The notes beneath the pieces are model-generated. The model ran no database searches and was not told the DNA's origin. It saw only the letters and a list, made by a program, of their open reading frames with translations. From Phoenix dactylifera (taxonomy: Eukaryota > Streptophyta > Magnoliopsida > Arecales > Arecaceae), in the NCBI RefSeq assembly GCF_009389715.1, contig NC_052400.1, forward strand, positions 21,359,674 to 21,423,673: 64,000 nucleotides of DNA, written 5' to 3'. Made by a program: the position numbers and the translations under genes. This document shows, piece after piece, positions 12,337 through 24,429 of the stretch (position 1 is the first letter of the stretch; every line of letters starts with the position of its first letter).

Positions 12337-12807
12337 GGGCTCGTTTGGTTCGCGGGAAAAGAAGGAGAAAAGTGTGGTCAACGGAAAAGTAATGAGATGC
12401 CTCTTGTTTGGTTGGAGTTTTCAAAGAAGGGAGACGGAAAAGTTGTATTCCCATGGGAATATGATTTCCACATTTCATGGAAAAGTCTTTCCCATGAGAA
12501 ACATGGAAAAGTTACATTTCCATGAGGCGGGAATCACTCCATTTTTACTTTTTTCCCCAAAAAACCTCCTCAGCATTAAAGAAGCATTAAAGACCTAATT
12601 TTTATTAAGGGCATAATAAGAATTATACATAACTTTTCTAGAAAATTGGATGGCTAACCAAACATAAGCACTTTGGAAATTTGTCACTTTCCCATGATTA
12701 ACCAAACATGCCAAAAGTACTTTCCTAGGCATCCTCTTCCTACAAATTTGTTTTCCAAGAATTATATTCCTAGAAGGAAAAATGCTTCCCACGAACGAAA
12801 CAAGCCC
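12337..12807. mobile_element. MITE with imperfect terminal inverted repeats
   Basis: The left end reads GGGCTCGTTTGGTTCGCGGG. The complement of the right end reads GGGCTTGTTTCGTTCGTGGG, giving about 20-bp terminal inverted repeats with 3 mismatches around a 471-bp AT-rich body. The body holds sub-terminal CATGGAAAAGT and ACCAAACAT motifs in both orientations. No transposase is encoded. The GGGCYNGTTTGGTT end is typical of plant non-autonomous DNA elements of the hAT or PIF/Harbinger type. I could not find a clear target-site duplication, so the superfamily is open. Confidence 0.7.
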
Positions 12808-13344
12808 TTTGTGTGCGCTTACACACATGCATATCCTTCCCTAACTCTCTTGTACATACATAATATAATTATATACAACTTGTATATATTTAAAAATACA
12901 TAATTAATACAATCTGGGTGGAAAATCCTCCCATTTCATCCAAAAAAAAAAAAAAAATTACATCTTGTTTTCCACCACCACCACCATCTAAGTTTTCCAT
13001 CCCAATTAACCAATACCAACGGCCCGCGGGGGGTGGCTAAGATGGCCCTCACGAGGAGGCCCATGAACCGGCTTGATAGGCCAATAAGCGGCACAGACTT
13101 GGTCTCTGCGCTCCAAAACAAAGTCCCCACACCGTGCACGCCCCCTTCGGCTCCATGTGGATTCCGACCTCCATCCCCGGATAGGATCGGGCCGGATTCG
13201 TCCCTTCCTTATCTCACCTCGACCTGACCCTCCAAGGCTCGTCACCTCCGCCGCTGAGTATTTGTGGGCGAGAATACCCTTGTGTGTTTTCTATCTCTCT
13301 CTTTCTTTTTTTTTTGAAATTATGAAGATCACGTCCATACGGCG
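12808..13344. other. Intergenic, GC-rich patch
   Basis: An A-run at 12942-12956 and a CCA-repeat patch (12972-12986) are followed by GC-rich sequence (13020-13260) with overlapping open frames on both strands. The frames share no recognisable domain and look like chance consequences of high GC. It could be part of the LINE debris that follows. Confidence 0.35.
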
Positions 13345-13349
13345 AGCAG

Positions 13350-13672
13350 CCTGAACTGGCGTGTGCTATGCTTGGCGCGAGCTACAAACCAATGCTATCG
13401 TGCTTAAGGATGATTCGGCTACAGTTATTGGTTAGATTCAGCAAAGAGTGGGAGAGGTTCCCTACTCAGAGATATTCGGGCTATGATCAATGGTGGAATG
13501 GCCATGCAGGCAAAGCATGCGTATCGAGAGGTCAATGAGGCAATAAATTTGGTAGCCTTATATGTGGTTAACCATTTTGGAGAGACCCCGTGGCCAGGAG
13601 AGGGGGATTATCCCGTGTACTCTCGAACTTGTTATCTTTTGACTTTTTTTTTATGTATTCGTACCTGACATG
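13350..13672 (+). pseudogene. LINE RNase H domain remnant
   Basis: Conceptual pieces in two frames match the RNase H-like tail of plant LINE non-LTR retrotransposons. One piece reads VLKDDSATVIG (like LEGDSATVISWI), then Q-rich sequence. The next frame gives HAYREVNEAINLVALYVVNH (like HVYREANQAADWIASY), then a WPGEGD-like stretch and a final Arg-Thr. Frameshifts and a stop after VIG show that it is dead. It ends just before another LINE fragment representing an upstream RT region, so the two are separate or rearranged insertions. Confidence 0.7.
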
Positions 13673-13987
13673 TATGATACATCCGTTTCAGCACAAACAA
13701 AAAAAAATACGTTCATTTGATGCGCTCGTGGTGATGTATGTATTCATCGTGATTTGTTATATCTGATAATTGTTGCACCGAACTATCGAAAGGTCCATAT
13801 ATAAATTAAGGTTGCCAAATGCATTTCACATGTGACGCACGGCATGATTCTAGTCCTGGCTTGAATTGATGTTGAGTTGCTATGGAGGGAAAATTACAAA
13901 AGCACGATTATGGAGCTCAATATGATTGAGGAGGAAACTCCATTCTTGGCCGACTAGTTGAGTTGCGAGGAAGGATCCCTCCCCCCT

Positions 13988-15200
13988 TAATTACCTTGGC
14001 TTTTCTCTCTTTGATAGAAGACTTCCAAAGCTCTATTGGATGCCGTTGGCTGAAAAGCTTAGTTCCAGGCTTGCTTCTTGGAAAGGGAAGCTACCGTCGT
14101 GGGGTGGTAGGCTTGCCTTTATCGATGCAGTTCTTTCAATAATGCCTTATTACTTCATGACTTCTTTCAAACTCTCAAGATGGGTCATCAGTAGCATTAT
14201 TTAGATGAGACGGGCCTTTCTGTGGAAAAGGAAAGAAAGTATTCTGGATGCTATTGCCCTGTGAATTGGAACATTGTCTACGGATCGAAGGAGGAAGGAA
14301 GTCATGGAATTACTTGCGAGATGCGCCTGGAAACTTCTTTCAAGCCCTCGCATTACTCATGATCTTGTTGAAGATTTCCAATGAGGGTGAAAAAGAGCTC
14401 TTGTTAAATCACTCGTCCATTTGGAAATACATTAAGTAAGGATCTGATGCCTTTTGGAATTGCACCGCTTTTAAGTTGGGAGATGGAAGACGCATTCAAT
14501 TTTGGTTGGGTCTGTTGAAGATAGTGCATTTCGGAGTGTTCTAGGGAGCTCCTTCATTCTGACCCATAAGGTATCTTCAGAGTGATTGACCCTATATGAG
14601 ACCATCCAGCTTGCACATCTCTTTAACAACTTATTTTCTATTGCTGTTAGTGCTGTTGTTTTTTAGCCTTCCAATGGAGCTAGCGATCCCATGGCTGGAA
14701 GATTGGGTCGCCCAGCTGTCTCGCTCTCCTCCAAGCCCTCTAGTTGGATCAGTTGTATGACCTCCTCTCTCTCATTAGATCAACCAGACTTCCAGAAAAA
14801 GTAAAAATCTCTTAATGGCTTGCTTTAAAAAAACAAGCCTTTGGTTTATTATCAAGACTTGTATGAATATTAACAGATGGCCTGCTAACTTCCACAAATT
14901 CAACCTTATCTGAGGAAAATCTGGGATCAGCTTATGATGCAACTTTTTTGGGTCCCATTCAGAGACAGTTTCTCATCTTTTCCTCGGATGCTTTTTTGTG
15001 ATAAATCGTTTTCAAGAGTTGTCTGAATTTTTGGGTCCTATTCAGAGACAGTTTTGTTTGATATTAACGGATGGCCTACCAACTTCCACAAATTCAACCT
15101 TATCCGAGGAAAGTCTAGGATCAGCAGGAGCTGAAGAGCTATCTATGCTACCCTGCAGAAGATCCTCTACACATTTTGCCTTTGGAAGAACCCATTAGCT
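13988..15200 (+). pseudogene. Decayed LINE reverse transcriptase C-terminal region
   Basis: From 13991 the frame reads YLGFSLFDRRLPKLYWMPLA, then LASWKGKLPSWGGRLAFIDA, IMPYYFMTSFKLSRWVI and RRAFLWKRK, a clear match to the region after the RT core of plant LINEs. An in-frame TAG follows SSII. After a frameshift it continues VNWNIVYGSKEEGSHGI. Later pieces resemble the zinc-finger-like zf-RVT segment (HSETVSHLFLGC). Many stops, shifts and internal duplications (see findings) mark it as an old non-functional copy. Confidence 0.8.
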
Positions 15201-16610
15201 AAATTTGTTGAAGAGAATATCAAGATCTTTTTGCAACAATCCAAAATCTCACTCAAAATAGCTAACCGAAAAGTATTTTTTGAATTTCTTAATCCTGTAT
15301 AAGTACTCAAAATCTTTTCCACGAATAATCGATGTAGAACTAAATATACGCCTGCACATATCCTCACATACTCTTTCCATTTAAACTCTAATGTTCTAGT
15401 CTGGCTAAGGGTTCATATCTATTCAAATCTAATCACAAGTATCGTGATCGGTCTGTGGTCAGCCTCTACGAACACGTGCTGCAGTATCCCTTAATCTACA
15501 TAAGCTGTAGGCTGATTTGCTCTCGATTTTTATTAATCTAGAGAGCAATTTGATTTATTTCCTTTCCTGTTTTTCCTATTTTAGCAACCGGCCGTTTATC
15601 CCCAACCCACAATTCCCCCAGCCACAATTATATAAAAAAAAAAGAGTTGCTATGGATTAAAAATCAAGAATTATAAGACTCAAAACTCTACATAAAGGCA
15701 GTTGAAAAACCTACCTAACAATTAAGAGCCACCAAACAACACTAAAGTTTAGAAATCATCAAATGCTTCTTTGACCAGCCAGTTTAAGTTGGTCCTAGAT
15801 GTTCACACATCCTATAGCGAAATCTCTCAAACTCACAGGACTTTCATCGTTCAAGCCTTGGATGTTTCCATTGCGGTTCTCGTATATAGATAATTATGGC
15901 TGCAAATTTTTCAGACCTTAATTTTTCTTGGGGTTAGGCCTGGGAAAAAAAAATGCTAATTAGATCATATCAATAATCATGCATATGAGTATCTTATTAG
16001 AGACAAATATATGTTCTCTTTTAATGCCGAAAAATGTTTCTATTTTATCTAAAACAAAAAGAAAACTTCATATAAGTAGCAAAAACTTATTTCAATAATA
16101 ATAAAAATTAATAGGTATATTTTAATTTTATTTATATTTTTTAAATAAATAATTTATATAATTTTAGTACGAATATATTTAATAAAATTAAAATATAACA
16201 AGTTTTATAATATTTTAGATTTTTTTTTCTAACTCGTAGAATGTTTTTAAAGTAATTAGCCACATACGAAACTTTCGGTGTTATTTTTTTTCGTATTAAC
16301 CTCCACTGCAGACAAACATCCTGCTGCTCAATGGAAATAGTTATCAATATATAATATATATTTTTATTGACAGCTGTGACAATTCTTATCTGCCCATCTG
16401 TAAAATGGACACTGTGTGGGATTGCACAATGCACATTGCCCAAAAAAAAATCAAATTAAAAAAAAATAAAACTTAAAATACGCCTGCCCAAAAGTTTCAT
16501 GGCCATTGGACCACCTAGGTATAACTAGCTACTCTTTCTAGGCTTCGACAAGACCAACCGACCATGTAATTTAAATTTAAACCGTGGAACTATTTATTTC
16601 TGGCATGGGA
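15201..16610. other. Intergenic, no feature recognised
   Basis: AT-rich with A and T runs. The only longer open frame (16141-16443, minus) is rich in Ile, Tyr and Lys and resembles no family. Nothing further can be supported. Confidence 0.5.
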
Positions 16611-16830
16611 TGGGAAGCAACCTCGTGGGAATTTTACGCGCATGGCTTTCGAGGGAGCAGCTCTCGTGACGCGTGCTAGTCACGTGTGGTTATTACGCGC
16701 GCGCACAAGTTTGACCGGAATGGTTTTCGTGGGGCCCCACGGCCTCGGGAGATGAGGCTGCGATATTCGGTGGCAACCGTGCGAGTGAAGTCGGCATTTG
16801 TACAGGCTGCCAAGTTTGGAGGTGTAATGT
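16611..16830. promoter_or_regulatory. Orphan CpG-rich block with G-box and CGCG motifs
   Basis: A GC- and CpG-rich island in AT-rich surroundings carries CACGTG at 16681-16686, GACGCGTGC just before it, an alternating GCGCGCGC run near 16697-16704 and a W-box-like TTTGACC near 16710. It looks like a promoter, but no gene follows on either strand. It may be a relict promoter. Confidence 0.35.
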
Positions 16831-16854
16831 GAAAACACTTTAATAAAGAAAAAA

Positions 16855-17110
16855 TTAATCAGGACATATGCCGAATCATTTAATATTATATTAAATTATT
16901 ATATTCAATATATAATATTATATTACTATATTATAATAATATAATATTCTATTATAGTAATATTATACTATATCATAAATTTATATATTAATATATATTA
17001 TATTTTATTATGTTTTGTTGTATAATATTATATAACATTTTTTATAATTATTTTATCATACTAAAAGTATTTTTATTTACCAAACACATGCTAAAGTTTT
17101 ACGATACTTT
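16855..17110. repeat. AT-rich TAATATTATA-type low-complexity tract
   Basis: About 250 bp are nearly all A and T, with repeated TATAATATTA words and short palindromes. This is a candidate matrix-attachment-like or decayed AT-rich transposon segment, with no coding content. Confidence 0.7.
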
Positions 17111-20100
17111 AAAAATATAGTTACTAAATAACAAACAACTTTTTATAAAAATTCTACTTCAAAAAGCTTTAATTCCAAAAGCTCTACTGCCAACATGATT
17201 TATAGTCTAAAGAGTGGAATGTTAAAACATTGCTTTAACTAAGATAATACTATGATAATTTTATGGTTTCATTTGGCAAAGCAGTCATATAAACACACCT
17301 TTTGTACTTAAGGTCTCCTTCCAAAAGGAGGCTCTCCCAACTCCTCTCTAGTACTGGGTACTCTACCTTAAAAACAAAAAGAAAAAAAAACATTTTTCTT
17401 GTAGACTCTTATGTTCCCAACCTATGGATATTTGGTAACTGTTCCATCAAGAGACCCCACTCGCTTTAGTTCCCAAACCTTTTTTTTTTTTTTTTTTTGG
17501 TGTCATCCTAGCTTCAAATTTGAGTTGTATAGCGATGGGTTGTGCACAAAATTGAATGCCTTCCACTTGTCGCTTTCGGTTCAATTTACCCCGAGCATCT
17601 TTATGGTGTGACATCTTTTAATTGTCTTAATCCCACTTGACAACTTGATATGTTGAATTGATAGCTATTGGACTTAATAGATACTTAGATAGTTGCGTTT
17701 TGATGGTTGTTTTCTTAAGCTTGGAAGATTTTAACGCTTTGCATATTGCTAATTTTCTCAATCAATTAGAATCAAACCTAGCTAAAGAACAAATTTCCAT
17801 TAATGGCGAAGGGAAAAAATGCTGTCTATAGATTGCAGGATTTTTTTTTTTTAACGGTCCTGAGCAGCAAAAGATGTTTTAGGTCACGCTGTGCTCATTG
17901 TTGCGCATAGGTCTGACTGTAAATTGCCTTGAGAGAATTTTTTAAAATATGATGGGGCATTTGGACATTTGAGAGAGTTGATACAAAGAAGGGCATGGGT
18001 TATCAAACTTCATTTTCAAAGAGGAGCTGAGTGTGATGCACACAAGAATCAAAAATTCATAACCAAAGCATGGTTCTAATGAAAGTTCATTAAGCACTAG
18101 CGAATTTCTCAAAAGTGATCGTATCCAAAAACAAATTTTATAACCAGGACTGTCACTCCAACCAGCAAATTCGATATTCGATCTTGATCGATCCTAACTC
18201 ATCAATAAATAGGTTGCATATGGGTCCAAAGACGAATCTATTAGAAATTTTCTATCCAATCTAATTTTGAGTTTTTTATGCCTGACTAAACTTGGCCCCA
18301 ACTACTTACCCTATTTCTTTATTATAATATTAGTTTTATTTATTATACTCTTCAATTTCTAAACTATTGACACGTAAAATTTCTTGTATAATTTAAGTGA
18401 ATAAAAAGAATAAAAAATGATCATATATTATACCAGGTTTAGATGTTTGTACTTAACTTTTAAATTAAGCGCACCTTTTAAAATTTTTATTAGTCATTAT
18501 CATATAGTTAGCTATCGAGCACTTGCTGGTTATAATTTAATTTTTGGAGCGTGTAATTGGATATTTTGTAGATAAATTTCTTAAACATGGGAGCTTTTAG
18601 TTTCACTAATTGTTCAAGATATATAGTTTAGTATCTACTTACAGACCTAGACTTAACATGCTCGAACCTATTCCAATGGATCTTATGATATTTTAAGTAT
18701 CTGAACCAAGAACTGATTTAATCCTTCAATGGAGAGGATATGGGACCAAATCTGGACATGAGATCCCATTGGTTCCGATCTAGGTTACTAGAAACTAAAC
18801 CAGACCTAGCCACTTACAACCTGCCATGTATTGCACTTAGTTTTGCTGCTCTAGCCTTGCAACAAATCAAACTGGTATCCCACAATCGATTATTCCTGCG
18901 AGATTATGGCTTAGCTTCTCAATAAACAAAGAAGATCTTGAACCATGCATGGCCACCCAATTTGGTGTCGGAAGCAACATATCCTCAAACATAACTCTAT
19001 ATCATCGATCCTCAAAAATTCGAATGTTGGTACACTGCATTCCCAGCTTCCTGCACTGGAAAATGACCTTGGGTATCTTAGACATCCTCTTTGTCCAATG
19101 ACTTCTAAGTTCTAACCCAGTCCAGCTCCTTACATATTGAGACCCCTTCCTGAGCTGCAAGTATAGCTTCTTCCAGTCACAAGATTACCGAACAGTACAA
19201 AAACTAAAACATGGATAAATCGAGGAGGCATTTCATTCATGACCAAATTTACCTTCGAAAAGGTTTCGATTCCTCTCATCATAAGCCTTTTCTATGTTCA
19301 CTTTGGTACGGTGCGAAGTCGAAAAAGGGTCTTTGGTCATCAGACATTATCGAAAACCGCCAACAGCAGATAATTTAATTTGCTGATAGAAAACAAGCTC
19401 CATGTGTGCTAGATCGGTTTTATACTTTTATTTGATTTCAACCTTTGGCCTTTAATATGCCCCCTTTCCATCTCATTCTTGTTGTTCCTTTTGTCATGAT
19501 AAAATTGTAGGCTCCTCCTTTTATATATCCACTCCTTGTTCTGTTGCCTTTGGAGTGTCAGCCTTCTTTGAATCTTCTCTCTTCTGCAGGCTGCAGCACA
19601 TAATTTTGAAAACTTTTGTTTTGTGACAGTGGAAATGAATTGGCCATGCTATACCCTCCAACAAGAGAACACTTATTACTAGTAAATTATAATCCAGATG
19701 GACAAATGTGTTACCTATAATATTTTTTTCCAAACCATTATATCTCTGTACCCAAAGAAAGCTTCTAAGGAATCTGAGTGGCCTAAGAATAACGTGCACA
19801 TTGTTCTATATATTGAAGTGTTTTTATCCTTGCTAAATAAATTAGTAATCCCGAGTCATACTTGTTCCTCTTCTTATACTAAGGAAAAAAGAAGTTCCTC
19901 ATATGAATAAATTAGCAAATGCTTAAATCCTCCAGACAAGACTTTGGTCTGCTAGTTGGTGTCTCCCAATATATATGGATTGCTTGCTGACAACAATGTT
20001 GAACACATATCTGATTACTAGGCTACTTGAATGATTCTTTTCAGTTCTTAAAATAAATCTAGAAAAAGATTGTTATTTCTGTCAGAAATCTAGAATTTGT

Positions 20101-20887
20101 GACCGTTTGTGAGACTCCTTCTGACTTCATAAATTGCTCCGAACCCAAAGGCATACCTTCATCAATGGAGGAAAAAAAACCAACCATTGGTCAATCATGT
20201 CTCAACCATTATCATTATCATTGCAAGCTAGCTCCTTGTAGCTTCCTTTTGGTCTCCCATTTATTTCTTCCAAATGTTATTATTGTTTTATTTCGTCATT
20301 TTCATTTGCCTCTTTGATGCTATCTATTTAGACACCACCTTCCTTCATGTTCAAGTCAGATCCAAGAATAAATCTAGTGTCCTTGAGCAATGAAGGCACC
20401 AAAATGATTCACCAAAATAAGGGAAAGGATGAATAGGGCCAATTCTAAATTCAGAATGCACATGAAGAAATTTCCAAGAAAATACCAGGCAGATACATTG
20501 CAAAGAAATAAGAGGATTTTTTTATAAAAAAATACACTCTCTCATTTTACAATTTCGGTATCATTTTAATTTTTTTCTGATTTCATACAGTTTTTTTTAA
20601 TATCTGGACAAAATTATCCCTAGCCCTCTCTTGTTGGAGTTTTTTGGTCTTACCAAGTTGGCATGTTGAGAACTTGCAATAGCTTTGAATACCTTTTACA
20701 TATGTTTTGAATATGATTTACACAGAGATGTAACAAAGAGAGTTCAAAAAATAACTGAGAAATCAAAGCAAAAAATTTGCACCCAATCCATTGATTAATT
20801 TTCATGCCGTGTTATCACAAAAATAAAATAAAAAAATTAATTATCAAGCCGCCGATCATCCCAATTAACAACATCCATGGATTTTTA
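17111..20887. other. Intergenic, no gene recognised
   Basis: AT-rich unique-looking DNA with a T-run (17481-17499) and scattered short open frames without family resemblance. No splice-linked coding pattern, RNA gene or transposon end was recognised. Confidence 0.45.
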
Positions 20888-21070
20888 GGACTCGTTTGAT
20901 TCGCGAAAAGAATTTTTTCTTACCAAAATATTATTTTTGGAAAGCTGAATTATAAGAATATGATGCACGAAAAAATAATTTTGGCATCTTTGTTTGACCA
21001 TAAAAAAAATGGTACATTCCAAAATGACTTATATTTAGTTAAACATCTACTTCCAGAAAAAAAATATACA
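20888..21070. mobile_element. Truncated MITE, same end type as the element at 12337
   Basis: GGACTCGTTTGATTCGCGAA at 20888 matches the terminal sequence of the MITE at 12337 with a few changes, and a CATCTTTGTTTGACC segment about 100 bp inside also resembles that element. I could not find the opposite terminus, so the right end given here is approximate. Confidence 0.4.
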
Positions 21071-21279
21071 TTACAAGAAGATCTTATTAATAGATTTTGA
21101 TAGATTAAAAATAGTTTTGAAAAAAATTCTAATTTTTAATCTATGAAAAAAATAATTTTTAATGGATTTAATGGATTTTTTAATCCGTTGACCGTATTTT
21201 TGCCTTCCTTTTTTTTTCTCGCTTACTAATGTTGAAAAAATGACCTTTATTTTTTACTTTAAAAACAAAATATATAAAT

Positions 21280-21850
21280 TTATTTTGTTTATCCAAAGAA
21301 AAAGAATAGAAGGCTATTGCCGTCATTTTCTATGACTCCATCCCTTATCCCCGCCCGACAGGGCCCCCTCCCGTCTTTATAGGGAGGGCCCTCCGACCCC
21401 TCCAACCCAAAGAAAGCGAAGAAGAAAAAGAGGCCACCCCGAAGTCCCTGTCCTCCCTCCTCCACTCTTCTCTGCAATCTCTTCTTGCTTTGCTAATCAC
21501 CGACGGAATATTCAGGGACCCATCAACCAATTCTGGTCTCCTCCTGCTCTTCTCCCAAGTGTGTGGGTGTGTGTGAGAGAGAAGAGATTCATGGGTCCGA
21601 GCGGCCGGTGCCCCCAGGCGTCTTCTCACGGCTCCACTGTGATGATCACCAGCTTCTTCGGACACAAGCACTAGAATTCAAAGGTGGCCAAGATTTCTCG
21701 ATCAGACTGGGAAAAACGCGGTTCTGTGTAATATTCCACAAAGTTGGAACTTGGAACGAAAGCGCAAAAAAAGAAAATCTCTTGTTTCGTTTGGTAAGGA
21801 CTAGATAGAGAAACAGAGGAGGAGAAGAGGAAGAGATAGAAAGGTAGGAG
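21280..21850 (+). promoter_or_regulatory. Promoter and 5' leader of the HD-Zip gene
   Basis: Pyrimidine-rich CCCTCC/TCTCC patches (21340-21550) and a GTGTGTGAGAGAGA stretch near 21559-21585 precede the start codon at 21851. The last 50 bp before the ATG are purine-rich (GAGGAGAAGAGGAAGAG). No TATA box is clear. Such bipartite CT/GA leaders are common in plant transcription-factor genes. Confidence 0.4.
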
Positions 21851-21976
21851 ATGGCGGCAAGAAGGCCTTATGTGAGTTCAAATATGGCGGTTTTGCTCCA
21901 GACTGAACGGATTTCTTCCGATGCTATTGCGTCCCTGCTCTCTCCGGGCACTTCTCATGGAGAATTCCATGGTACC

Positions 21977-22025
<49 letters not shown>

Positions 22026-23825
22026 CCCCTGTTATTTTCCGTTTTTGATGTTCAAAGATTTTATTCCGACGTTCTAGTCGACTTACTGAATTCATTATTT
22101 TTTGATTATTAAGCACGTAATGGATGCTTTGGATTGCGGAATAAGAGTTGGAAGTTGGTTTTCGCAGACTTTTGGAAACATTTTTCAGGACTTCATGTTT
22201 TCAGAGTTAGCATGTTTCTCTTGTATTAATTTTCAATTTGCACTTTTGTGCCTCTTAGATGCAACTAACGCAAGCTATTTACTTCGGTATGAGCCAAAAA
22301 TTTCCCATATGCAAGTAAAGAAAAAAAACTTTCACCATCCATATATCTATAGTTTTCTTTTTTTTGAAAAAAAAGCAACTATATCTATAGTTGGATAGTT
22401 GCATTAATTTTAGTTTATACTAACAAGTTAGTATGTAATAAAATCTAAAACACTTCGGTCTCAGGCTCAATGTCTATGATGAATTATGAAGATGTACTCG
22501 GGAACAGGCTCGAACAGCCCTTCTGGAGACCATTTGAGTTGGAAGAAACTGGTGATGAGGATTTGGATGAGGGTGTTCACCAGCCAGTAAAGAAGAGGCG
22601 GCTCACAGCTGATCAAGTTCAGTTCCTTGAGAGGACTTTTGAGCTTGAAAACAAGCTTGAGCCAGAGACGAAAGTTCAGCTTGCAAGGGATCTTGGACTG
22701 AAACCCAGACAGGTTGCAATATGGTTTCAAAACCGCCGTGCCCGATGGAAGACAAAGCAGTTGGAGAAGGACTACGAGGCCCTCAAATCCAGATATGATG
22801 CCCTCACGGCTGATTATGATATCCTGCTAAAAGAGAAGGAGAAACTTCGAACCGAGGTAATCCTTTCAGAACTTTCACAAAGTTTTAGAAACATTGCTTC
22901 TCTTCTGCGAACCATTTCCATTCCTTAATTCTTTCAACTTTGAATGTGGCTGTGCTTATTTCTTTAGGCTATCAGCTGTGTTTGAAGCACTAAATTACAT
23001 GAGGGGTCAAACAATGGCTTGATAAATGACACCTAAATATAGTCTAGCAGTGTAAAATTATACTTTCATTCTGATCTATAACAATAGTTCCTGACTGCAG
23101 TAATTGTATGGCTACTGCTGATCCCTAGATAATGTGAAGGTCCAGAAAGGCGCAATGCTTCTAACTACATTATATTTTTCTTGTCTCGTGTTTTTTTCTT
23201 GTCATTTTGCTTATTACTACTAAAAAGAAGAAAGCAGTAGATTTAGTTTGTTGAGACATGTCATATATAATAATATAAGTTGATTGCTACTGAAAGAAAA
23301 GTTTGTCCTAGTCTCCTGTCTCTGTTCATCTGTTCGGTGGACTGAGTTTTCGTTCAGACAATCCTAAATTACTGAATCATTTCATTACCCTCGTCTACTG
23401 GAGCTTCCTCTCAACAGGTTCTTTCTCTCACAAACATGCTCCTCCTCAAAGAGAAGGATATCGGCAGCTCAGAACCATTTGAATCCAACAAATTTGCTCA
23501 CCAATTGGAGAACTTAGGCTCGGATTCTCTGTGTGAGATGAAAAGAGTAAATGCCCAAGTCACAGTATGCAAGCAAGAGGACCTCAGCTCTGCCAACAGC
23601 ACTGTGTTGGACTCCGAGAGCCCTCACTACTACATCCGTGAAGGAGCACACTCGACGCTGATGGTGCCCGTGGATTCTTCCAATATTTTTCAACCTGATC
23701 GATCTGACCTCTTGCATGCCGGAGAGGTTGGCGAGGTCAAAGGATGCAACTTCCTGAGGCTCGAAGACAGTTTGAATAATTATGGGTTCCCTGTGGAGGA
23801 CCAGTCCTATTGGTTCTGGCCTTAA
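21851..23825 (+). CDS. HD-Zip class I homeobox transcription factor, 3 exons
   Basis: Nuclear DNA-binding regulator of the plant-specific homeodomain-leucine zipper class I, which binds pseudopalindromic CAATNATTG sites as a dimer. Exons: 21851-21971, 22465-22856, 23418-23825 (TAA), intron phases 1 and 0, 306 aa. An acidic stretch ([11 protein letters not shown], about 67-77) precedes the homeodomain at about 83-139, with the recognition helix [15 protein letters not shown] leucine zipper follows directly, with Leu every seven residues over six heptads (about 140-180). Intron 2 cuts the zipper after LRTE. The C-terminus ends in an aromatic DQSYWFWP motif, as in class I proteins with an acidic/aromatic activation tail. 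No START domain is present, which excludes classes III and IV, and no CPSCE tail, which excludes class II. The N-terminus and tail resemble the ATHB5/6/16 or rice Hox4/Hox20 type, but I do not assign an orthologue. Confidence 0.95.
21977..22023. repeat. (CT)n microsatellite in HD-Zip intron 1
   Basis: About 23 uninterrupted CT units start 5 bp after the donor GT of intron 1. A pyrimidine run so close to the donor is unusual and likely length-polymorphic. Confidence 0.95.
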
Positions 23826-23907
23826 CTCATACAATGTTCGACCTCTACCTATTTTACTGTATCCTCCCTCTTCTTGCTTGATATTAATTACGTGGTGAAT
23901 TATTGGC

Positions 23908-24003
23908 AATAAAAGGCCATTTTAGTGGCAGCCGAGATATAAATGGGTTGTGGAACCTCTCTTCTTTTTCTCTTTTTTATTCAGTTTGTTCATATTGAAT
24001 AAA
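23908..24003 (+). terminator. Candidate poly(A) signals of the HD-Zip gene
   Basis: AATAAA occurs at 23908-23913 and again at 23998-24003, 83 and 173 bp after the stop codon. Either could direct 3'-end formation. Confidence 0.45.
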
Positions 24004-24084
24004 GCTTTGAAATTCCCTTATACAGACTAGTGACAGCGGAAAGGTGCGCTGGTCAAATTTCGAATGTGAAGATAGATGGGTCTT

Positions 24085-24420
24085 ACCACTGAGGTGGTAG
24101 CCTAGTGGGAACGTGGCCTTACTTCCACCCAAATGGTTCCGAGTTCGAGACGCATGGGCGTCGATTAAATTGTGGAGACCGGTTGCTTCCTGCTTGGACA
24201 CGGGGTCTGAAAAGGCGTATCGCTTTGCTGGTAGTCTCGATGGTGCCAGGTGTGACGTACTCACACGTGGTATTCGTGCCGGAGCCCAGAGGGGTAACCG
24301 AGTCGGATCGATAGATGGAGAAGGTATAAGTAAAACCGGCCGAGGTGTCCAACACACGGTCAATTCTGTCCGCATTGAATATTCTCCTGGCGGGGTAGGG
24401 GCCTAGTGGGGGCTGCTACA
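24085..24420 (+). mobile_element. tRNA-derived SINE-like element
   Basis: A pol III A box (TAGCCTAGTGG, 24098-24108) is followed at tRNA-like spacing by a B box (GTTCGAGACGC, 24143-24153). The downstream body is GC-rich and unrelated to a tRNA body, as expected of a SINE with a tRNA-related head. The 3' end is not sharply defined. Open frames across it on both strands are incidental. Confidence 0.55.
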
Positions 24421-24429
24421 TGGGGGTAA

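Noticed and set aside
23514-24375. Minus-strand frames opposite HD-Zip exon 3 and the SINE
   Set aside because: The first mirrors the real exon; the second lies on a SINE-like element with pol III boxes.
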